This document shows, piece by piece, positions 38,975 through 48,006 of a DNA stretch of 64,000 nucleotides (position 1 is its first letter; every line of letters starts with the position of its first letter). Location of the stretch: assembly GCA_030682175.1 (NCBI GenBank), contig JAUXOM010000004.1, positions 1-64,000 on the forward strand. Reading direction: 5' to 3'. Under the pieces are notes generated by a model that had not been told where the DNA came from, ran no database searches, and saw only the letters and a program-made list of their open reading frames with translations. The DNA comes from Rhodocyclaceae bacterium (GTDB lineage Bacteria; Pseudomonadota; Gammaproteobacteria; Burkholderiales; Rhodocyclaceae). The position numbers and the translations under genes are program-made.

Positions 38975-40225
38975 TCAAGACATGAACTCGGCCAGCAACC
39001 GGTTGAGGAAACGCCGGCCCTGTGCCGTCGGCCGCAGGTAGCCGTCTGCGGTATCGAGCAAGCCGGCACGCCGCGCATTGGAAACTGAGGCCAGCGCCGA
39101 CTTTTCAATGGCTGCCAGCGGCAACCCGGTGCGCTCTATAAACAGCGCCTGTGGCACGCCTGCCGTCAGGCGCAGCGCGTTCATCATGAATTCGCCCGGC
39201 AGGTCTTCGCGTGCGACCGGTTGCCAGTTGCGTGTCGCCGGATCGGCCAGATAGTCCCGCGGATGACGCGGCCGTGCCTCGCGCCGGATGCCCGTGTGGT
39301 CGGAAAGCTTGGAGTGCGCACCGGCGCCGATGCCCAGGTAGTCGCCGAACTGCCAGTAGTTGAGGTTGTGGCGGCATTGCTGGGCCGGCTTGGCGAAGGC
39401 GGAGGTTTCGTAATGCAGAAAGCCGGCCGCCGCGAGTTCTGCCTCGACCATCTCCTGCATGTCGGCGGCCAGATCGTCGTCCGGCACGGGCGGCGGTGCA
39501 TGGTGGAAAGGCGTGTTGGGTTCCAGCGTCAGGTGATAGGCCGAAAGGTGGCTGACGCTAGTGGCAATGGCGGCGGCCATGTCCTGTTGTGCTTCACGCA
39601 GGGTCTGGGACGGCAGGGCATACATGAGGTCGAGATTGACGCGCTCGAAATGAGTCTGCGCCTGGTCGATGGCGTGGCGCGCCTCATCGCCCGAATGGAT
39701 GCGCCCAAGGGCGGCAAGTTTCCTATCGTCGAAACTCTGGATGCCCAGCGACAGGCGGTTGATGCCGGCGTCACGGAAGGCGGCAAACTTGCCGGCTTCC
39801 AGCGTGCCGGGGTTGGCTTCCAGCGTGATTTCGGCTTCAGGCAGCAGCGGGATGCGCATGCGCAGCGCGGCGAGCAGCGCGTCGGCGGTTTTGCCGGACA
39901 TCAGGCTGGGGGTGCCGCCGCCGATGAAGATCGAGATCACCGAGCGGCCCCAGATGGCCGGCAGCGCGGCTTCGAGGTCGGCGATCAAGGCCGCGAGGTA
40001 GGCGGCTTCATCCTGCGACGGAAGAAACACGCCGGGCCGCCCCAAGTGTTTCTTCGCCCCCTGGGGGGAGAGCGCCGCGAAGCGGAGCTTTCGGGGGGGG
40101 GCTATTTCATGTGAATTGAAGTCGCAGTAGGGACACTTGCGCACGCACCACGGCCAGTGCACATAAAGCGCCAGCGGTGTAGCAATGAAAGTCGGCGCTG
40201 GCGGGACGGCGATTATCGGGATCAA
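38975..40225 (-). CDS. hemW: HemW-type radical SAM haem chaperone, with repeat-derived insert
   Basis: 416 residues, longer than usual. Radical SAM cluster CVRKCPYCDFNSH, IFIGGGTPSLMS, and the HemN-like C-terminal domain. After CDFNSHE about 28 residues (APPRKLRFAALSPQGAKKHL..) are encoded by a dispersed hairpin repeat, and normal family sequence resumes at PSQDEAAYLAAL. The N-terminus IAVPPAPTFIA is encoded by the short element and the frame opens with TTG overlapping the rdgB stop. A partial element match lies at EKSALASVSNARR. HemW transfers haem to respiratory proteins; the insert is in frame, so the gene looks intact. Confidence 0.88.
   Translation of the reverse strand: MIPIIAVPPAPTFIATPLALYVHWPWCVRKCPYCDFNSHEIAPPRKLRFAALSPQGAKKHLGRPGVFLPSQDEAAYLAALIADLEAALPAIWGRSVISIFIGGGTPSLMSGKTADALLAALRMRIPLLPEAEITLEANPGTLEAGKFAAFRDAGINRLSLGIQSFDDRKLAALGRIHSGDEARHAIDQAQTHFERVNLDLMYALPSQTLREAQQDMAAAIATSVSHLSAYHLTLEPNTPFHHAPPPVPDDDLAADMQEMVEAELAAAGFLHYETSAFAKPAQQCRHNLNYWQFGDYLGIGAGAHSKLSDHTGIRREARPRHPRDYLADPATRNWQPVAREDLPGEFMMNALRLTAGVPQALFIERTGLPLAAIEKSALASVSNARRAGLLDTADGYLRPTAQGRRFLNRLLAEFMS
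39088..39106 (-). repeat. Partial dispersed element inside hemW
   Basis: Reverse complement reads AAAAGTCGGCGCTGGCCTC; only the left half of the core is kept. Confidence 0.4.
40021..40110 (-). repeat. Hairpin repeat inside the hemW coding sequence
   Basis: Arms GAAGAAACAC and GTGTTTCTTC (40021-40055) pair perfectly around the conserved loop. A CCCCCTGGGGGG block and a CGCCGCGAAGCGGAG stretch follow, up to about 40110. The same architecture occurs between genes elsewhere, here read in frame. Confidence 0.85.
40188..40211 (+). repeat. Dispersed element, short form, at the hemW start
   Basis: GAAAGTCGGCGCTGGCGGGA then CGGC, exact core; coded on the minus strand as AVPPAPTF. Confidence 0.8.
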
Positions 40226-40812
40226 GTATTCAACTTCAGTCGTTCAATCAACAGCGTCAGCGCCTTGCCACGATGCGAGCGCTTGTTCTTTTCCTCTGCC
40301 GAAATTTCAGCGGCGGTTTGCTGCAGGTCGGGCACCAGGAAGTAGGGATCGTAGCCGAAGCCGCCGGCGCCACGCGGCGTGTCGATGATCTCGCCATGCC
40401 ATTCGCCTTCGACGACGATCGGTTGCGGGTCGCCGGCATGGCGCACGAACACCAGCACGGCGACGTAGTGGGCGCGGCGGTCGCTCTGTCCCTGCAGGGC
40501 GGCGATCATTTTCTGGTTGTTGCGCTCATCCGATTTGGGTTCGCCGGCATAGCGTGCCGAATACACACCGGGCGCACCGCCCAGCGCCGTGACGCAAATG
40601 CCTGAATCGTCGGCCAGCGCCGGCAGGCCGGTGAGCTTGGCCGCGTGGCGCGCCTTGGCGAGCGCGTTCTCGACGAAGGTGCAATGCGGCTCGTCGGCTT
40701 CGGGGACATTGAACGCGGATTGCGGCAGCACTTCGTAATCGAAGGTGGCGAGGAGCTGGGCGAATTCGCGCAGCTTGCCGGCGTTGTTGGATGCGAGGAC
40801 AATTTTCTTCAT
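40222..40812 (-). CDS. rdgB: XTP/dITP pyrophosphatase
   Basis: 196 residues, Ham1/RdgB family: [44 protein letters not shown]. Removes non-canonical purine triphosphates. ATGA overlap with rph upstream, TTGA overlap with hemW downstream: a tight three-gene run. Confidence 0.96.
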   Translation of the reverse strand: MKKIVLASNNAGKLREFAQLLATFDYEVLPQSAFNVPEADEPHCTFVENALAKARHAAKLTGLPALADDSGICVTALGGAPGVYSARYAGEPKSDERNNQKMIAALQGQSDRRAHYVAVLVFVRHAGDPQPIVVEGEWHGEIIDTPRGAGGFGYDPYFLVPDLQQTAAEISAEEKNKRSHRGKALTLLIERLKLNT

Positions 40813-41528
40813 TTGATTTCCAGTGCGGATTTTTGTGCGTTGATGATTTCACCAATGCCTTGTTCCGCCAGCGCCAGCAGGGCGTCGAGTTCGGCGCGCG
40901 AGAAGGGTTCGCCCTCGGCCGTACCCTGCAATTCGACCATGCCGCCTGCGCCGGTCATCACGACGTTCATGTCGGTGTCGCAAGATGAATCTTCGTTGTA
41001 ATCCAGATCGAGCACCGGAATGCCCTTGACGATGCCCACCGACACCGCGGCGACGAAGTCGCGCATCGGGTGGGCGGCCAGTTTGCCCGCGGCGACCAAA
41101 CCCTGGAGCGCGTCATGGAGCGCCACGCAGGCGCCGGTAATCGAGGCGCAACGTGTGCCGCCGTCGGCCTGCAGCACGTCGCAGTCGAGCGTGATCTGCC
41201 GTTCGCCGAGGGCGACCAGGTCGGTCACGGCGCGCAGGGAGCGGCCGATCAGCCGCTGGATTTCCTGGGTGCGGCCGGACTGCTTGCCTTTCGCCGCTTC
41301 GCGGTCGGTGCGCGTGTGGGTCGAGCGCGGCAGCATGCCGTATTCGGCGGTGACCCAGCCGCGTCCCTTGCCCTTGAGAAAGAGCGGCACGCGCTCCTCG
41401 ACGCTGGCGGTGCACAGCACCTGGGTATGGCCGAACTCCACCAGCACGCTGCCTTCGGCATGGCGGGTGTAGTGGCGGGTGATGGTCAACGGGCGCAACA
41501 GGTTCGGCGTGCGGCCGTCGGTTCTCAT
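40809..41528 (-). CDS. rph: Ribonuclease PH
   Basis: 239 residues, full length: [20 protein letters not shown] start, [14 protein letters not shown] and [14 protein letters not shown]. Trims tRNA 3' ends phosphorolytically. The ATG is chosen from family length; the frame extends upstream only through repeat DNA. The start codon lies inside the 3' arm of a conserved-loop hairpin. Confidence 0.95.
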   Translation of the reverse strand: MRTDGRTPNLLRPLTITRHYTRHAEGSVLVEFGHTQVLCTASVEERVPLFLKGKGRGWVTAEYGMLPRSTHTRTDREAAKGKQSGRTQEIQRLIGRSLRAVTDLVALGERQITLDCDVLQADGGTRCASITGACVALHDALQGLVAAGKLAAHPMRDFVAAVSVGIVKGIPVLDLDYNEDSSCDTDMNVVMTGAGGMVELQGTAEGEPFSRAELDALLALAEQGIGEIINAQKSALEIK

Positions 41529-41558
41529 GTCTTCGCCGGGCCGTCCCAAGGAGACATG
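41526..41558 (-). promoter_or_regulatory. Hairpin containing the rph start codon
   Basis: Minus strand: arms CATGTCTCC and GAAGACATG (8 of 9 pairs) around TTGGGACGGCCCGGC. The final ATG of the stem is the rph start. Preceded by a CCCCCCACGCTCG..GCTGCCCCCC block, as at lutB and rpoZ. Confidence 0.65.
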
Positions 41559-41614
41559 CGCCCCCCCATGGGGGGCAGCGAGTTGGTTTTGCGAGCGTGG
41601 GGGGGCATTACTGT

Positions 41615-42502
41615 TCATGTCGGTTTTTCCTTGTCGCCGATGCGGGCGCGGATGGTTGCAATGGCCCGGTCGATGTCTTGATCGGACCAGGTCTGACTGG
41701 TCGAGGCTGGCGCCGCGGGGGAATCATTACGGCTTGGGGTAGCCGAGACCGAATCGGTGCGGGAACCGTCGGCCCAGATCATGACGATCAGCGACAAGTT
41801 GTCGCGGCCAGGTCCGGCGGACGACTCCACGCGATTGAGCATTTCTGGCGCCGCCTTGATCGCGTCGCGGTCGGACAGCGCCACCAGCGGCTGGTCGTCA
41901 TCCAGCGGCGCCCAGACACCATCGGAGCACAGCAGCACGACATCGCCACTCTTGAGCGGGGTCTTGCGGGAAAGGTCGAAGCGCGGCGTTTGGTCGCCAC
42001 CCAGGCAACCGGTCAGGATGTTGCGCGCCGGATGGAAGCGTGCCTCGTCTTCAGCCAGCAAACCGTCGTCAATCAGCGCTTGCACGCGCGAGTGGTCGCG
42101 CGTGCGGGTCAGCAGACGACCACGGCGCATCAGGTAGAGCCGCGAATCCCCGGCATGCGCCCAGATGGCGATGCCGTCCTGCACGATGCAGATCACGCAG
42201 GTGGTGCGCGGCTGATCGACCAGCATGCGCATGCCGACCTGGGCATGGATGGCGGCATGCGCATCGGTCATCGCCGCGACGAGAAAGCCATAAGGATCGG
42301 CGAGCCGCGGCTGGGCCTGTTGATCGAAGGCGGCGATGACGCTGCGCACGACCGCCTCGGCGGCAAGATCGCCGTGGCCATGGCCGCCCATGCCGTCGGC
42401 CAGCACCATGATCAGCGTCTCGCTGGTATAGCGATAACCCAGCCGGTCTTCGTTGTTCGCCCGGCCGCCGATGCGACTGTCCTGATAGATCGAGAATTTC
42501 AT
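41615..42502 (-). CDS. PP2C-type protein serine/threonine phosphatase
   Basis: 295 residues. Metal-binding PP2C motifs in order: [43 protein letters not shown] and [12 protein letters not shown]-terminal tail (about 260-295) is Ser/Ala-rich. It presumably reverses the phosphorylation by the kinase whose gene overlaps it by ATGA immediately upstream. Cytoplasmic, no membrane segment. Substrates unknown. Confidence 0.92.
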   Translation of the reverse strand: MKFSIYQDSRIGGRANNEDRLGYRYTSETLIMVLADGMGGHGHGDLAAEAVVRSVIAAFDQQAQPRLADPYGFLVAAMTDAHAAIHAQVGMRMLVDQPRTTCVICIVQDGIAIWAHAGDSRLYLMRRGRLLTRTRDHSRVQALIDDGLLAEDEARFHPARNILTGCLGGDQTPRFDLSRKTPLKSGDVVLLCSDGVWAPLDDDQPLVALSDRDAIKAAPEMLNRVESSAGPGRDNLSLIVMIWADGSRTDSVSATPSRNDSPAAPASTSQTWSDQDIDRAIATIRARIGDKEKPT

Positions 42503-43431
42503 GTCTCGGCAGGGTCGGCCGAGATATCGGGTTGGGCTTTGCTGGCAAGCATGCGTTGCAGGGTAAACACGCTTTGCGGCCGCTCCAGCGGGTCGAGGCG
42601 CATGCACTGATCGATGGTGTCGAGCAATTGTGGTGAATATTGTCCGGCCCAGCGCCGGGTGGCGGTGACCAGTCCGTCCTTCACCAGACGGAAATCCGCC
42701 GGCTGGGGCGCCGCCGCCGCAAGGCAGGCATACATGCTGGCGCCCACGGCGTAGATGTCGGTCCATGGACCCTGGTCGGGCTGGTTGCCGTATTGCTCTG
42801 GCGCGGCATAGCCCGGCGTGTAGGTGGGACGCAAGGCGGGATCAATCTGGCACAAGGACTGGCGCGCGGCGCCGAAATCCAGCAGTACCGGGTTGCCGTC
42901 GGTGCGCAACCAGATGTTTGATGGCTTGATATCCAGATGCAGCAGCTTGTTGGCATGCACCTCGCGCAGGCCGGAAAGCAGGCGCGCGAACATGCCACGC
43001 ACGAAGCTCTCCCGGAATTCCGTGTGGTGCTTGCGAATGTGGTCGTGCAGCGTGCGGCCGCGCTCATAGCGCATCACCAGATAGACCGTGTCGTTCGCCC
43101 GCAGGAAATTGATGACGTGCACGACGTTGGGATGGTTGAGCCGTGCCAGCGCAATCCCTTCTTCGTAAAACGCCATCAGGCCATTCTGATAAGCCTCGCG
43201 ATTGGCCGGGGAGACCTGTGGCACCAGACCCACCAGGCGCGTTGCCAGTGCATGGGGCAGATATTCCTTGATGGCGACCGGCGTCTCTTCGGCATCGTAG
43301 GCCAGATAGACGATGGAAAATCCGCCCATCGATAACTGGCGCTCGAAACGGTAGCCGTCGATGACCAGGCCCCGCGGCAGCGCCTGATTGGTTTGAGGGG
43401 AAGGCATGGTGGTGCATTTTAGTTCCGCCAT
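42499..43431 (-). CDS. Hanks-type Ser/Thr protein kinase
   Basis: 310 residues, soluble kinase with no membrane helix or PASTA domain. Glycine loop QLSMGGFSIVYLA, Lys in PVAIKEYLP, catalytic HLDIKPSNIW (HLD in place of HRD), DFGAARQ, and APEQY in the activation segment. Paired with the overlapping PP2C gene. Start uncertain between MAELK and MPSPQT eight codons later; neither has a strong ribosome site. Divergent from yicC. Likely a regulatory kinase-phosphatase switch. Confidence 0.9.
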   Translation of the reverse strand: MAELKCTTMPSPQTNQALPRGLVIDGYRFERQLSMGGFSIVYLAYDAEETPVAIKEYLPHALATRLVGLVPQVSPANREAYQNGLMAFYEEGIALARLNHPNVVHVINFLRANDTVYLVMRYERGRTLHDHIRKHHTEFRESFVRGMFARLLSGLREVHANKLLHLDIKPSNIWLRTDGNPVLLDFGAARQSLCQIDPALRPTYTPGYAAPEQYGNQPDQGPWTDIYAVGASMYACLAAAAPQPADFRLVKDGLVTATRRWAGQYSPQLLDTIDQCMRLDPLERPQSVFTLQRMLASKAQPDISADPAET

Positions 43432-43562
43432 AAACTGAAAGTTGCTCTTTTTTGATTATCGCGCCGCTTCTGTTGCTTCTTTCAGGCTTGGCTTCGCGGC
43501 GGGCCGGTTTCACGGTAAGCTGCCGCGCTGGAAAACCAGGGCCCATGATGGGAAACACAGAC

Positions 43563-44432
43563 ATGACGATATACAGCATGACCGGCTATGCAGCCGCCGA
43601 CCGCGATCTCGGTCACGCCAATCTGCACCTTGAATTGAAAAGCGTTAACGGTCGCTTTCTCGACCTCAATTTTCGCTGCGGCGATGAATTGCGCTTTCTC
43701 GAAATGCCGCTGCGCGAAAAACTCACCGCCGCCATTGGCCGTGGCAAACTCGATTGCCGGCTTCATCTGCAACCGAATAGCGCTGCCGTACCGCAGCTGA
43801 CACCCAATCTGGCGCTGGTCGCGCAACTTGGCAGCCTCGATGCCAGCGTCCGCACCGTGCTGACCGCTGCCAAGCCACTCACGGTGGCCGATGTGCTGCG
43901 CTGGCCGGGCGTGCTGGCAGCCGATGCGATCAGCCCGGAGCACCTGCAGGCCGAATGTTTTGCCCTGCTCGAAGGCGTACTGGGTGAATTTCTCGCCAGC
44001 CGCGCGCGTGAAGGTGCCCGCCTGACCGAGGTACTCAGGGACCGCACCACGCGCATGCGGGCGGCGGTGGCGCAGGTCGAACCCATGGTTCCCGCCGCCA
44101 TCGCCGATTACACGGAACGGCTGGCGACCAAGCTGCGCGAGGCGGTGGCCAATCTCGACGAAGATCGCATTCGCCAGGAGATTGGCGTGTTCACCGCCAA
44201 GATTGATGTCGCCGAAGAATTGGCGCGCCTGGTGACGCATCTGTCCGAGGTCGAGCGCGTGCTTGACAAGGGCGGCGCCGTCGGCAAGCGGCTCGATTTT
44301 CTGATGCAGGAACTCAATCGCGAGGCCAACACGCTGGCCGCGAAGTCAGTGTCGGCCGCCGTCACCGCGATTGCGCTCGAACTCAAATTGCTGATCGAGC
44401 AACTGCGCGAGCAGGTGCAAAATTTGGAATAG
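43563..44432 (+). CDS. yicC: YicC-family endoribonuclease
   Basis: 289 residues. Starts MTIYSMTGYAAADRDLG, with the N-terminal YicC block (LELKSVNGRFLDLNFRC) and the C-terminal GKRLDFLMQELNREANTLAAKS motif. YicC homologues cut RNA and affect small-RNA decay. Its position directly before gmk is the common arrangement. Upstream ATGs exist (MGNTDM), but the standard N-terminus is preferred. Confidence 0.92.
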   Translation: MTIYSMTGYAAADRDLGHANLHLELKSVNGRFLDLNFRCGDELRFLEMPLREKLTAAIGRGKLDCRLHLQPNSAAVPQLTPNLALVAQLGSLDASVRTVLTAAKPLTVADVLRWPGVLAADAISPEHLQAECFALLEGVLGEFLASRAREGARLTEVLRDRTTRMRAAVAQVEPMVPAAIADYTERLATKLREAVANLDEDRIRQEIGVFTAKIDVAEELARLVTHLSEVERVLDKGGAVGKRLDFLMQELNREANTLAAKSVSAAVTAIALELKLLIEQLREQVQNLE

Positions 44433-44444
44433 CCGGAACAGCAA

Positions 44445-44469
44445 CGCCGTACCGCCGGCGCCGACTTTT
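44445..44469 (-). repeat. Dispersed element, short form, between yicC and gmk
   Basis: Reverse complement reads AAAGTCGGCGCCGGCGGTAC then GGC; 40 bp upstream of the gmk start. Confidence 0.7.
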
Positions 44470-44508
44470 ACGGTAATCTGGCATTCCCCCGGTCATTCAG
44501 CAAAATCC

Positions 44509-45165
44509 ATGACTTATTCTCCCGTCAACTCGACTTCCTCTGATGCCGCTACCGCCGGCACCTTGTTCATCATTTCCGCCCCATCTGGCGCCGGCAAGTC
44601 GACGCTGGTGAAAATGCTGATGGAGCGCGTTGCCGGCATTGGCCATTCCATCTCCTATACAACCCGCCAGCCGCGCCCTGGCGAGCAGGATGGCCGCGAA
44701 TATCATTTCATCGACATTGCCACTTTTGCAGCCATGCGCGACAAGGACGATTTTCTTGAGTGGGCCGAAGTTCATGGCAACTTTTACGGCACTTCGCGCA
44801 GTTGGCTGCTTGAAGAAATGCGCGCCGGGCGCGACACCATACTTGAGATCGACTGGCAGGGCGCCCAGCAGGTCCGTGCCCTGATCCCGGGTACGGTCGG
44901 CATTTTCATTGTGCCACCTTCGATTGCCGAGCTGGAGCGCCGCCTGCAAGCCCGTGGCCAGGACAGTGCCGAGGTGATTCAGCGCCGTGTCGCTGCCGCA
45001 CTGGGTGAACTCAGGCATGTCAGCGAGTTCGATTTTGTTATAATCAACAACGACTTGCAGGAAGCTCTGGAAGATCTTATTGCAGCGGTGAGGGCTTCCC
45101 GACTGGGTTTTGCGCGGCAGCGCGCCCGTCATCCAGACACCTTCCGCTACCTCTCATCCCGCTGA
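44509..45165 (+). CDS. gmk: Guanylate kinase
   Basis: 218 residues. P-loop FIISAPSGAGKSTLVKM, SYTTRQPRPGEQDGREYHF, LEIDWQGAQQVRA. GMP to GDP. A short Ser/Thr-rich N-terminal extension (about 17 residues) precedes the core. Followed by rpoZ and spoT in the conserved proteobacterial order. Confidence 0.97.
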   Translation: MTYSPVNSTSSDAATAGTLFIISAPSGAGKSTLVKMLMERVAGIGHSISYTTRQPRPGEQDGREYHFIDIATFAAMRDKDDFLEWAEVHGNFYGTSRSWLLEEMRAGRDTILEIDWQGAQQVRALIPGTVGIFIVPPSIAELERRLQARGQDSAEVIQRRVAAALGELRHVSEFDFVIINNDLQEALEDLIAAVRASRLGFARQRARHPDTFRYLSSR

Positions 45166-45226
45166 ATCCAAAGGATAATATATGTCCCCCACGCTCATTT
45201 CATTCGCTGCCCCCACAGGGGGCGCT

Positions 45227-45255
45227 GCCTCCTTCGGGACGGCCCTTCAGGAGGC
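45227..45255 (+). promoter_or_regulatory. Shine-Dalgarno-containing hairpin before rpoZ
   Basis: Arms GCCTCC and GGAGGC around TTCGGGACGGCCCTTCA. The AGGAGG in the 3' arm is the rpoZ ribosome site, 7 nt before the chosen ATG. Preceded by CCCCCACGCTCA..CGCTGCCCCCACAGGGGGC. Confidence 0.7.
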
Positions 45256-45261
45256 ATGATC

Positions 45262-45468
45262 ATGGCTCGCGTTACCGTCGAAGATTGCTTGAAATACATC
45301 CCCAACCGCTTCCAGATGACCCTGGCCGCTACCTATCGCGCCCGCCAGATCACCATGGGCAGCACACCCATGGTGGAAGTGGACCGGGACAAGGCCACCG
45401 TGCTGGCTTTGCGCGAATTGTCCGTGGGCAAGTACGGCCTGGAAATTCTCAACCGCGGGCAGGCGTAG
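45262..45468 (+). CDS. rpoZ: DNA-directed RNA polymerase omega subunit
   Basis: 68 residues: [24 protein letters not shown], then the conserved [17 protein letters not shown]. Assembles with beta-prime. The second ATG is used, since AGGAGG sits 7 nt upstream of it and only 1 nt from the first. Confidence 0.95.
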   Translation: MARVTVEDCLKYIPNRFQMTLAATYRARQITMGSTPMVEVDRDKATVLALRELSVGKYGLEILNRGQA

Positions 45469-45509
45469 CACCAGCCCGCATAAGCATGCTCTAGCCCGGG
45501 GGCGCACCT

Positions 45510-47732
45510 ATGTCGGCGGCAAGCTTGCCCCCCTCCTTGTCGTGTTCCCCTGCAGCCACGGGTAGCGACGGACAGCCGGTCGCCCCGCCCAATCTGCCGC
45601 CGGTCAGCGACCTGGCGGAAGACTTCGAGCATCTGTTCGCCCAGTTGCGAACTTACCTAAAGCCGGAAGATATCGAACAGATTTCGGCCGCCTGCCACTT
45701 CTCGGCCAACGCCCACCGTGGCCAGTACCGTTCCAGCGGCGAACCCTACATCTCGCATCCGCTGGCCGTCGCCGAAACGCTGGCGTACTGGCGACTTGAC
45801 CCGCAAGCGCTGACCGCCGCACTGCTGCATGATGTGATGGAAGACACCTCCATCACCAAGGCGCAAATCACCCAGGATTTCGGCAAGGTCACTGCCGACC
45901 TCGTTGATGGCGTTTCCAAGCTCGACCGCCTGGAGAACCAGTCCTACGAGGAGGCGCAGGCGGAAAATTTCCGCAAGATGCTGCTGGCCATGGCCCAGGA
46001 TGTGCGCGTCATTCTCATCAAGCTGGCCGATCGCCTGCACAACATGCGCACCCTCGATGCCGTACGTCCGGACAAGCGGCGGCGCATCGCCCGCGAGACG
46101 CTCGACATCTATGCGCCCATTGCCAACCGGCTTGGCCTCAATACGCTTTTCTGCGAGTTTCAGGAAATCGCCTTCCGCAACCTCTATCCGCTGCGTTACC
46201 GCGTCCTCAGCAAGGCGGTCAGGAGCGCGCGCGGCAACCGGCGCGAGGTCGTCAGCAAGATCCTCGACACGATCAAGGAGCGCCTGCCGGCCCATCACAT
46301 CGACGCCGAGGTGATGGGGCGCGAAAAACATCTCTACGGCATTTACCGCAAGATGCGCGACAAGCATCTGACGTTTTCACAGGTGCTCGACATTTATGGT
46401 TTCCGCATCATCGTCGCGGATGTGCCGTCCTGCTATCTGGCGCTGGGCGCGCTGCATGGCCTCTACAAGCCGGTGCCGGGAAAGTTCAAGGACTATATCG
46501 CCATCCCCAAGGCCAACGGTTACCAGTCGCTCCACACCACCCTGATCGGCCCCTACGGCATGCCGATCGAGTTCCAGATCCGCACCCGCCAGATGCACCA
46601 TATCGCCGACAGTGGCGTCGCATCACACTGGCTCTACAAGGACGAGGAATCCATGTCGGAGTTGCAGCGCACCACCCATCAGTGGCTGCAATCGCTGATC
46701 GACCTGCAAACCGCGAGTGTCGATTCCGCCGAATTCCTCGAACACGTCAAGGTGGACCTGTTTCCAGGCGAGGTCTATGTCTTCACGCCGGCAGGCAAGA
46801 TTCTCCCGCTGCGGCGCGGCGCGACTGCCGTGGACTTTGCCTACGCCGTCCATACCGACATCGGCAACCGCTGCATTGCCTGCCTGATCAATCAGGAAAG
46901 CATGCCATTGCGCACCGAGCTGCGCGATGGTGATCGCGTTGAAATCATCACGGCACCCAATGCCGCGCCCAATCCCCATTGGCTGGGGTTTGTCAAAAGC
47001 GGCAAGGCGCGTGCGCAGATTCGCCATTTCCTGAAGACCAAGCAGAACGAGCAATCCGCCGCGCTGGGCAAGCATTTGCTGTCGCAGGCGCTGCACGGCC
47101 TGGGACATCGCATCGAGGAACTCGGCAGTTCAGCCTGGCAGCGCTTTCTCAAGGCATTTTCCGGCAAGACCCAGCGCGAGGTGCTGACCGACATCGGGCT
47201 CGGCAAGCGACTGCCGGCCATCGTGGCGCGGCGCCTGCTGGGCAATCGGATCGCTGACAGCCAGCAAGTGCAAAGTACCGGCGCCATCCGCATCAAGGGC
47301 AGTACGGACATGGCCGTGCAGTTGGCGCATTGTTGTCGGCCGATTCCAGGCGATCCGATTGTCGGCGTGATTCGTGCCGGTCAGGGCCTCGTCGTCCATA
47401 CCCACGACTGTCCGACGCTGCGCGGCGGGCGCAAGGAGTGGGTCGATGTGGAGTGGGACCCCGAGGTAACCGGCCCCTTCGAGGTGATGATCCGGGTCGT
47501 CGCACAGAATGCCACGGGCGTGCTGGCTCGCCTCGCCGTCACCATAGCCGAGCATGGCTCCAATATCGCCAACGTGCGCATGGACGAGGGCGAGGGTACC
47601 ACCACTGCGTTATATTTCACCTTGCAAGTCGACAGCCGGGCGCATCTGGCGCGTATCCTGCGTAATCTGCGGCGCCTGCCGAATGTGACCCGCATCATTC
47701 GACTCAAAGAAAATCAACCGCCGAACAATTGA
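45510..47732 (+). CDS. spoT: Bifunctional (p)ppGpp synthetase/hydrolase
   Basis: 740 residues. An HD hydrolase domain (ISHPLAVAETLAYW, LLHDVMEDT) is followed by a RelA/SpoT synthetase domain (GKFKDYIAIPKANGYQSLHT), TGS (VYVFTPAGKILPLRRGATA), a helical and zinc-finger-like region (LAHCCRPIPGD) and a C-terminal ACT domain (about 665-735). Both active sites keep their signature residues, so hydrolase and synthetase are expected. Downstream of gmk-rpoZ as in E. coli. Confidence 0.96.
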   Translation: MSAASLPPSLSCSPAATGSDGQPVAPPNLPPVSDLAEDFEHLFAQLRTYLKPEDIEQISAACHFSANAHRGQYRSSGEPYISHPLAVAETLAYWRLDPQALTAALLHDVMEDTSITKAQITQDFGKVTADLVDGVSKLDRLENQSYEEAQAENFRKMLLAMAQDVRVILIKLADRLHNMRTLDAVRPDKRRRIARETLDIYAPIANRLGLNTLFCEFQEIAFRNLYPLRYRVLSKAVRSARGNRREVVSKILDTIKERLPAHHIDAEVMGREKHLYGIYRKMRDKHLTFSQVLDIYGFRIIVADVPSCYLALGALHGLYKPVPGKFKDYIAIPKANGYQSLHTTLIGPYGMPIEFQIRTRQMHHIADSGVASHWLYKDEESMSELQRTTHQWLQSLIDLQTASVDSAEFLEHVKVDLFPGEVYVFTPAGKILPLRRGATAVDFAYAVHTDIGNRCIACLINQESMPLRTELRDGDRVEIITAPNAAPNPHWLGFVKSGKARAQIRHFLKTKQNEQSAALGKHLLSQALHGLGHRIEELGSSAWQRFLKAFSGKTQREVLTDIGLGKRLPAIVARRLLGNRIADSQQVQSTGAIRIKGSTDMAVQLAHCCRPIPGDPIVGVIRAGQGLVVHTHDCPTLRGGRKEWVDVEWDPEVTGPFEVMIRVVAQNATGVLARLAVTIAEHGSNIANVRMDEGEGTTTALYFTLQVDSRAHLARILRNLRRLPNVTRIIRLKENQPPNN

Positions 47733-47745
47733 AGGAGTTTTCCTG

Positions 47746-47943
47746 ATGGCCTCATCTACCCACTATGTCTCCGAATACACCACATTCATGAACGAATGGA
47801 TGAAGAAACACCCTGAAGAACTTGTCGCTCAGCAGAGCGGGCGCCAACTGTGGTGGGATCGCGGCGCCCAGGAACTCGACGCGCAGGCGCGCCTGGCTGC
47901 GGCAAAAGTACCGCAAAAGCCTTACTACTACGACGCAAACTGA
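47746..47943 (+). CDS. DUF3460 family protein
   Basis: 65 residues: TTFMNEWMKKHPEELVAQQSG and RQLWWDRG, then AKVPQKPYYYD at the C-terminus. A small betaproteobacterial family of unknown role. GGAG precedes the ATG; starts 13 bp after spoT. Convergent with ccmI across a dispersed element. Confidence 0.85.
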   Translation: MASSTHYVSEYTTFMNEWMKKHPEELVAQQSGRQLWWDRGAQELDAQARLAAAKVPQKPYYYDAN

Positions 47944-47978
47944 ATTAGAACCACCCTTACCCCGGGGCAAGGCGACTG

Positions 47979-48003
47979 GCGCCGTAGCGCCAGCGCCGAC
48001 TTT
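47979..48003 (-). repeat. Dispersed element, short form, between DUF3460 gene and ccmI
   Basis: Reverse complement reads AAAGTCGGCGCTGGCGCTAC then GGC, directly before the end of ccmI. Confidence 0.75.
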
Positions 48004-48006
48004 GCT

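Noticed and set aside
40856-40875. Further dispersed-element copy in rph (TTCCGCCAGCGCCAGCAGGG)
   Set aside because: Only about 12 bases match and the residues are ordinary RNase PH sequence, so chance is as likely.
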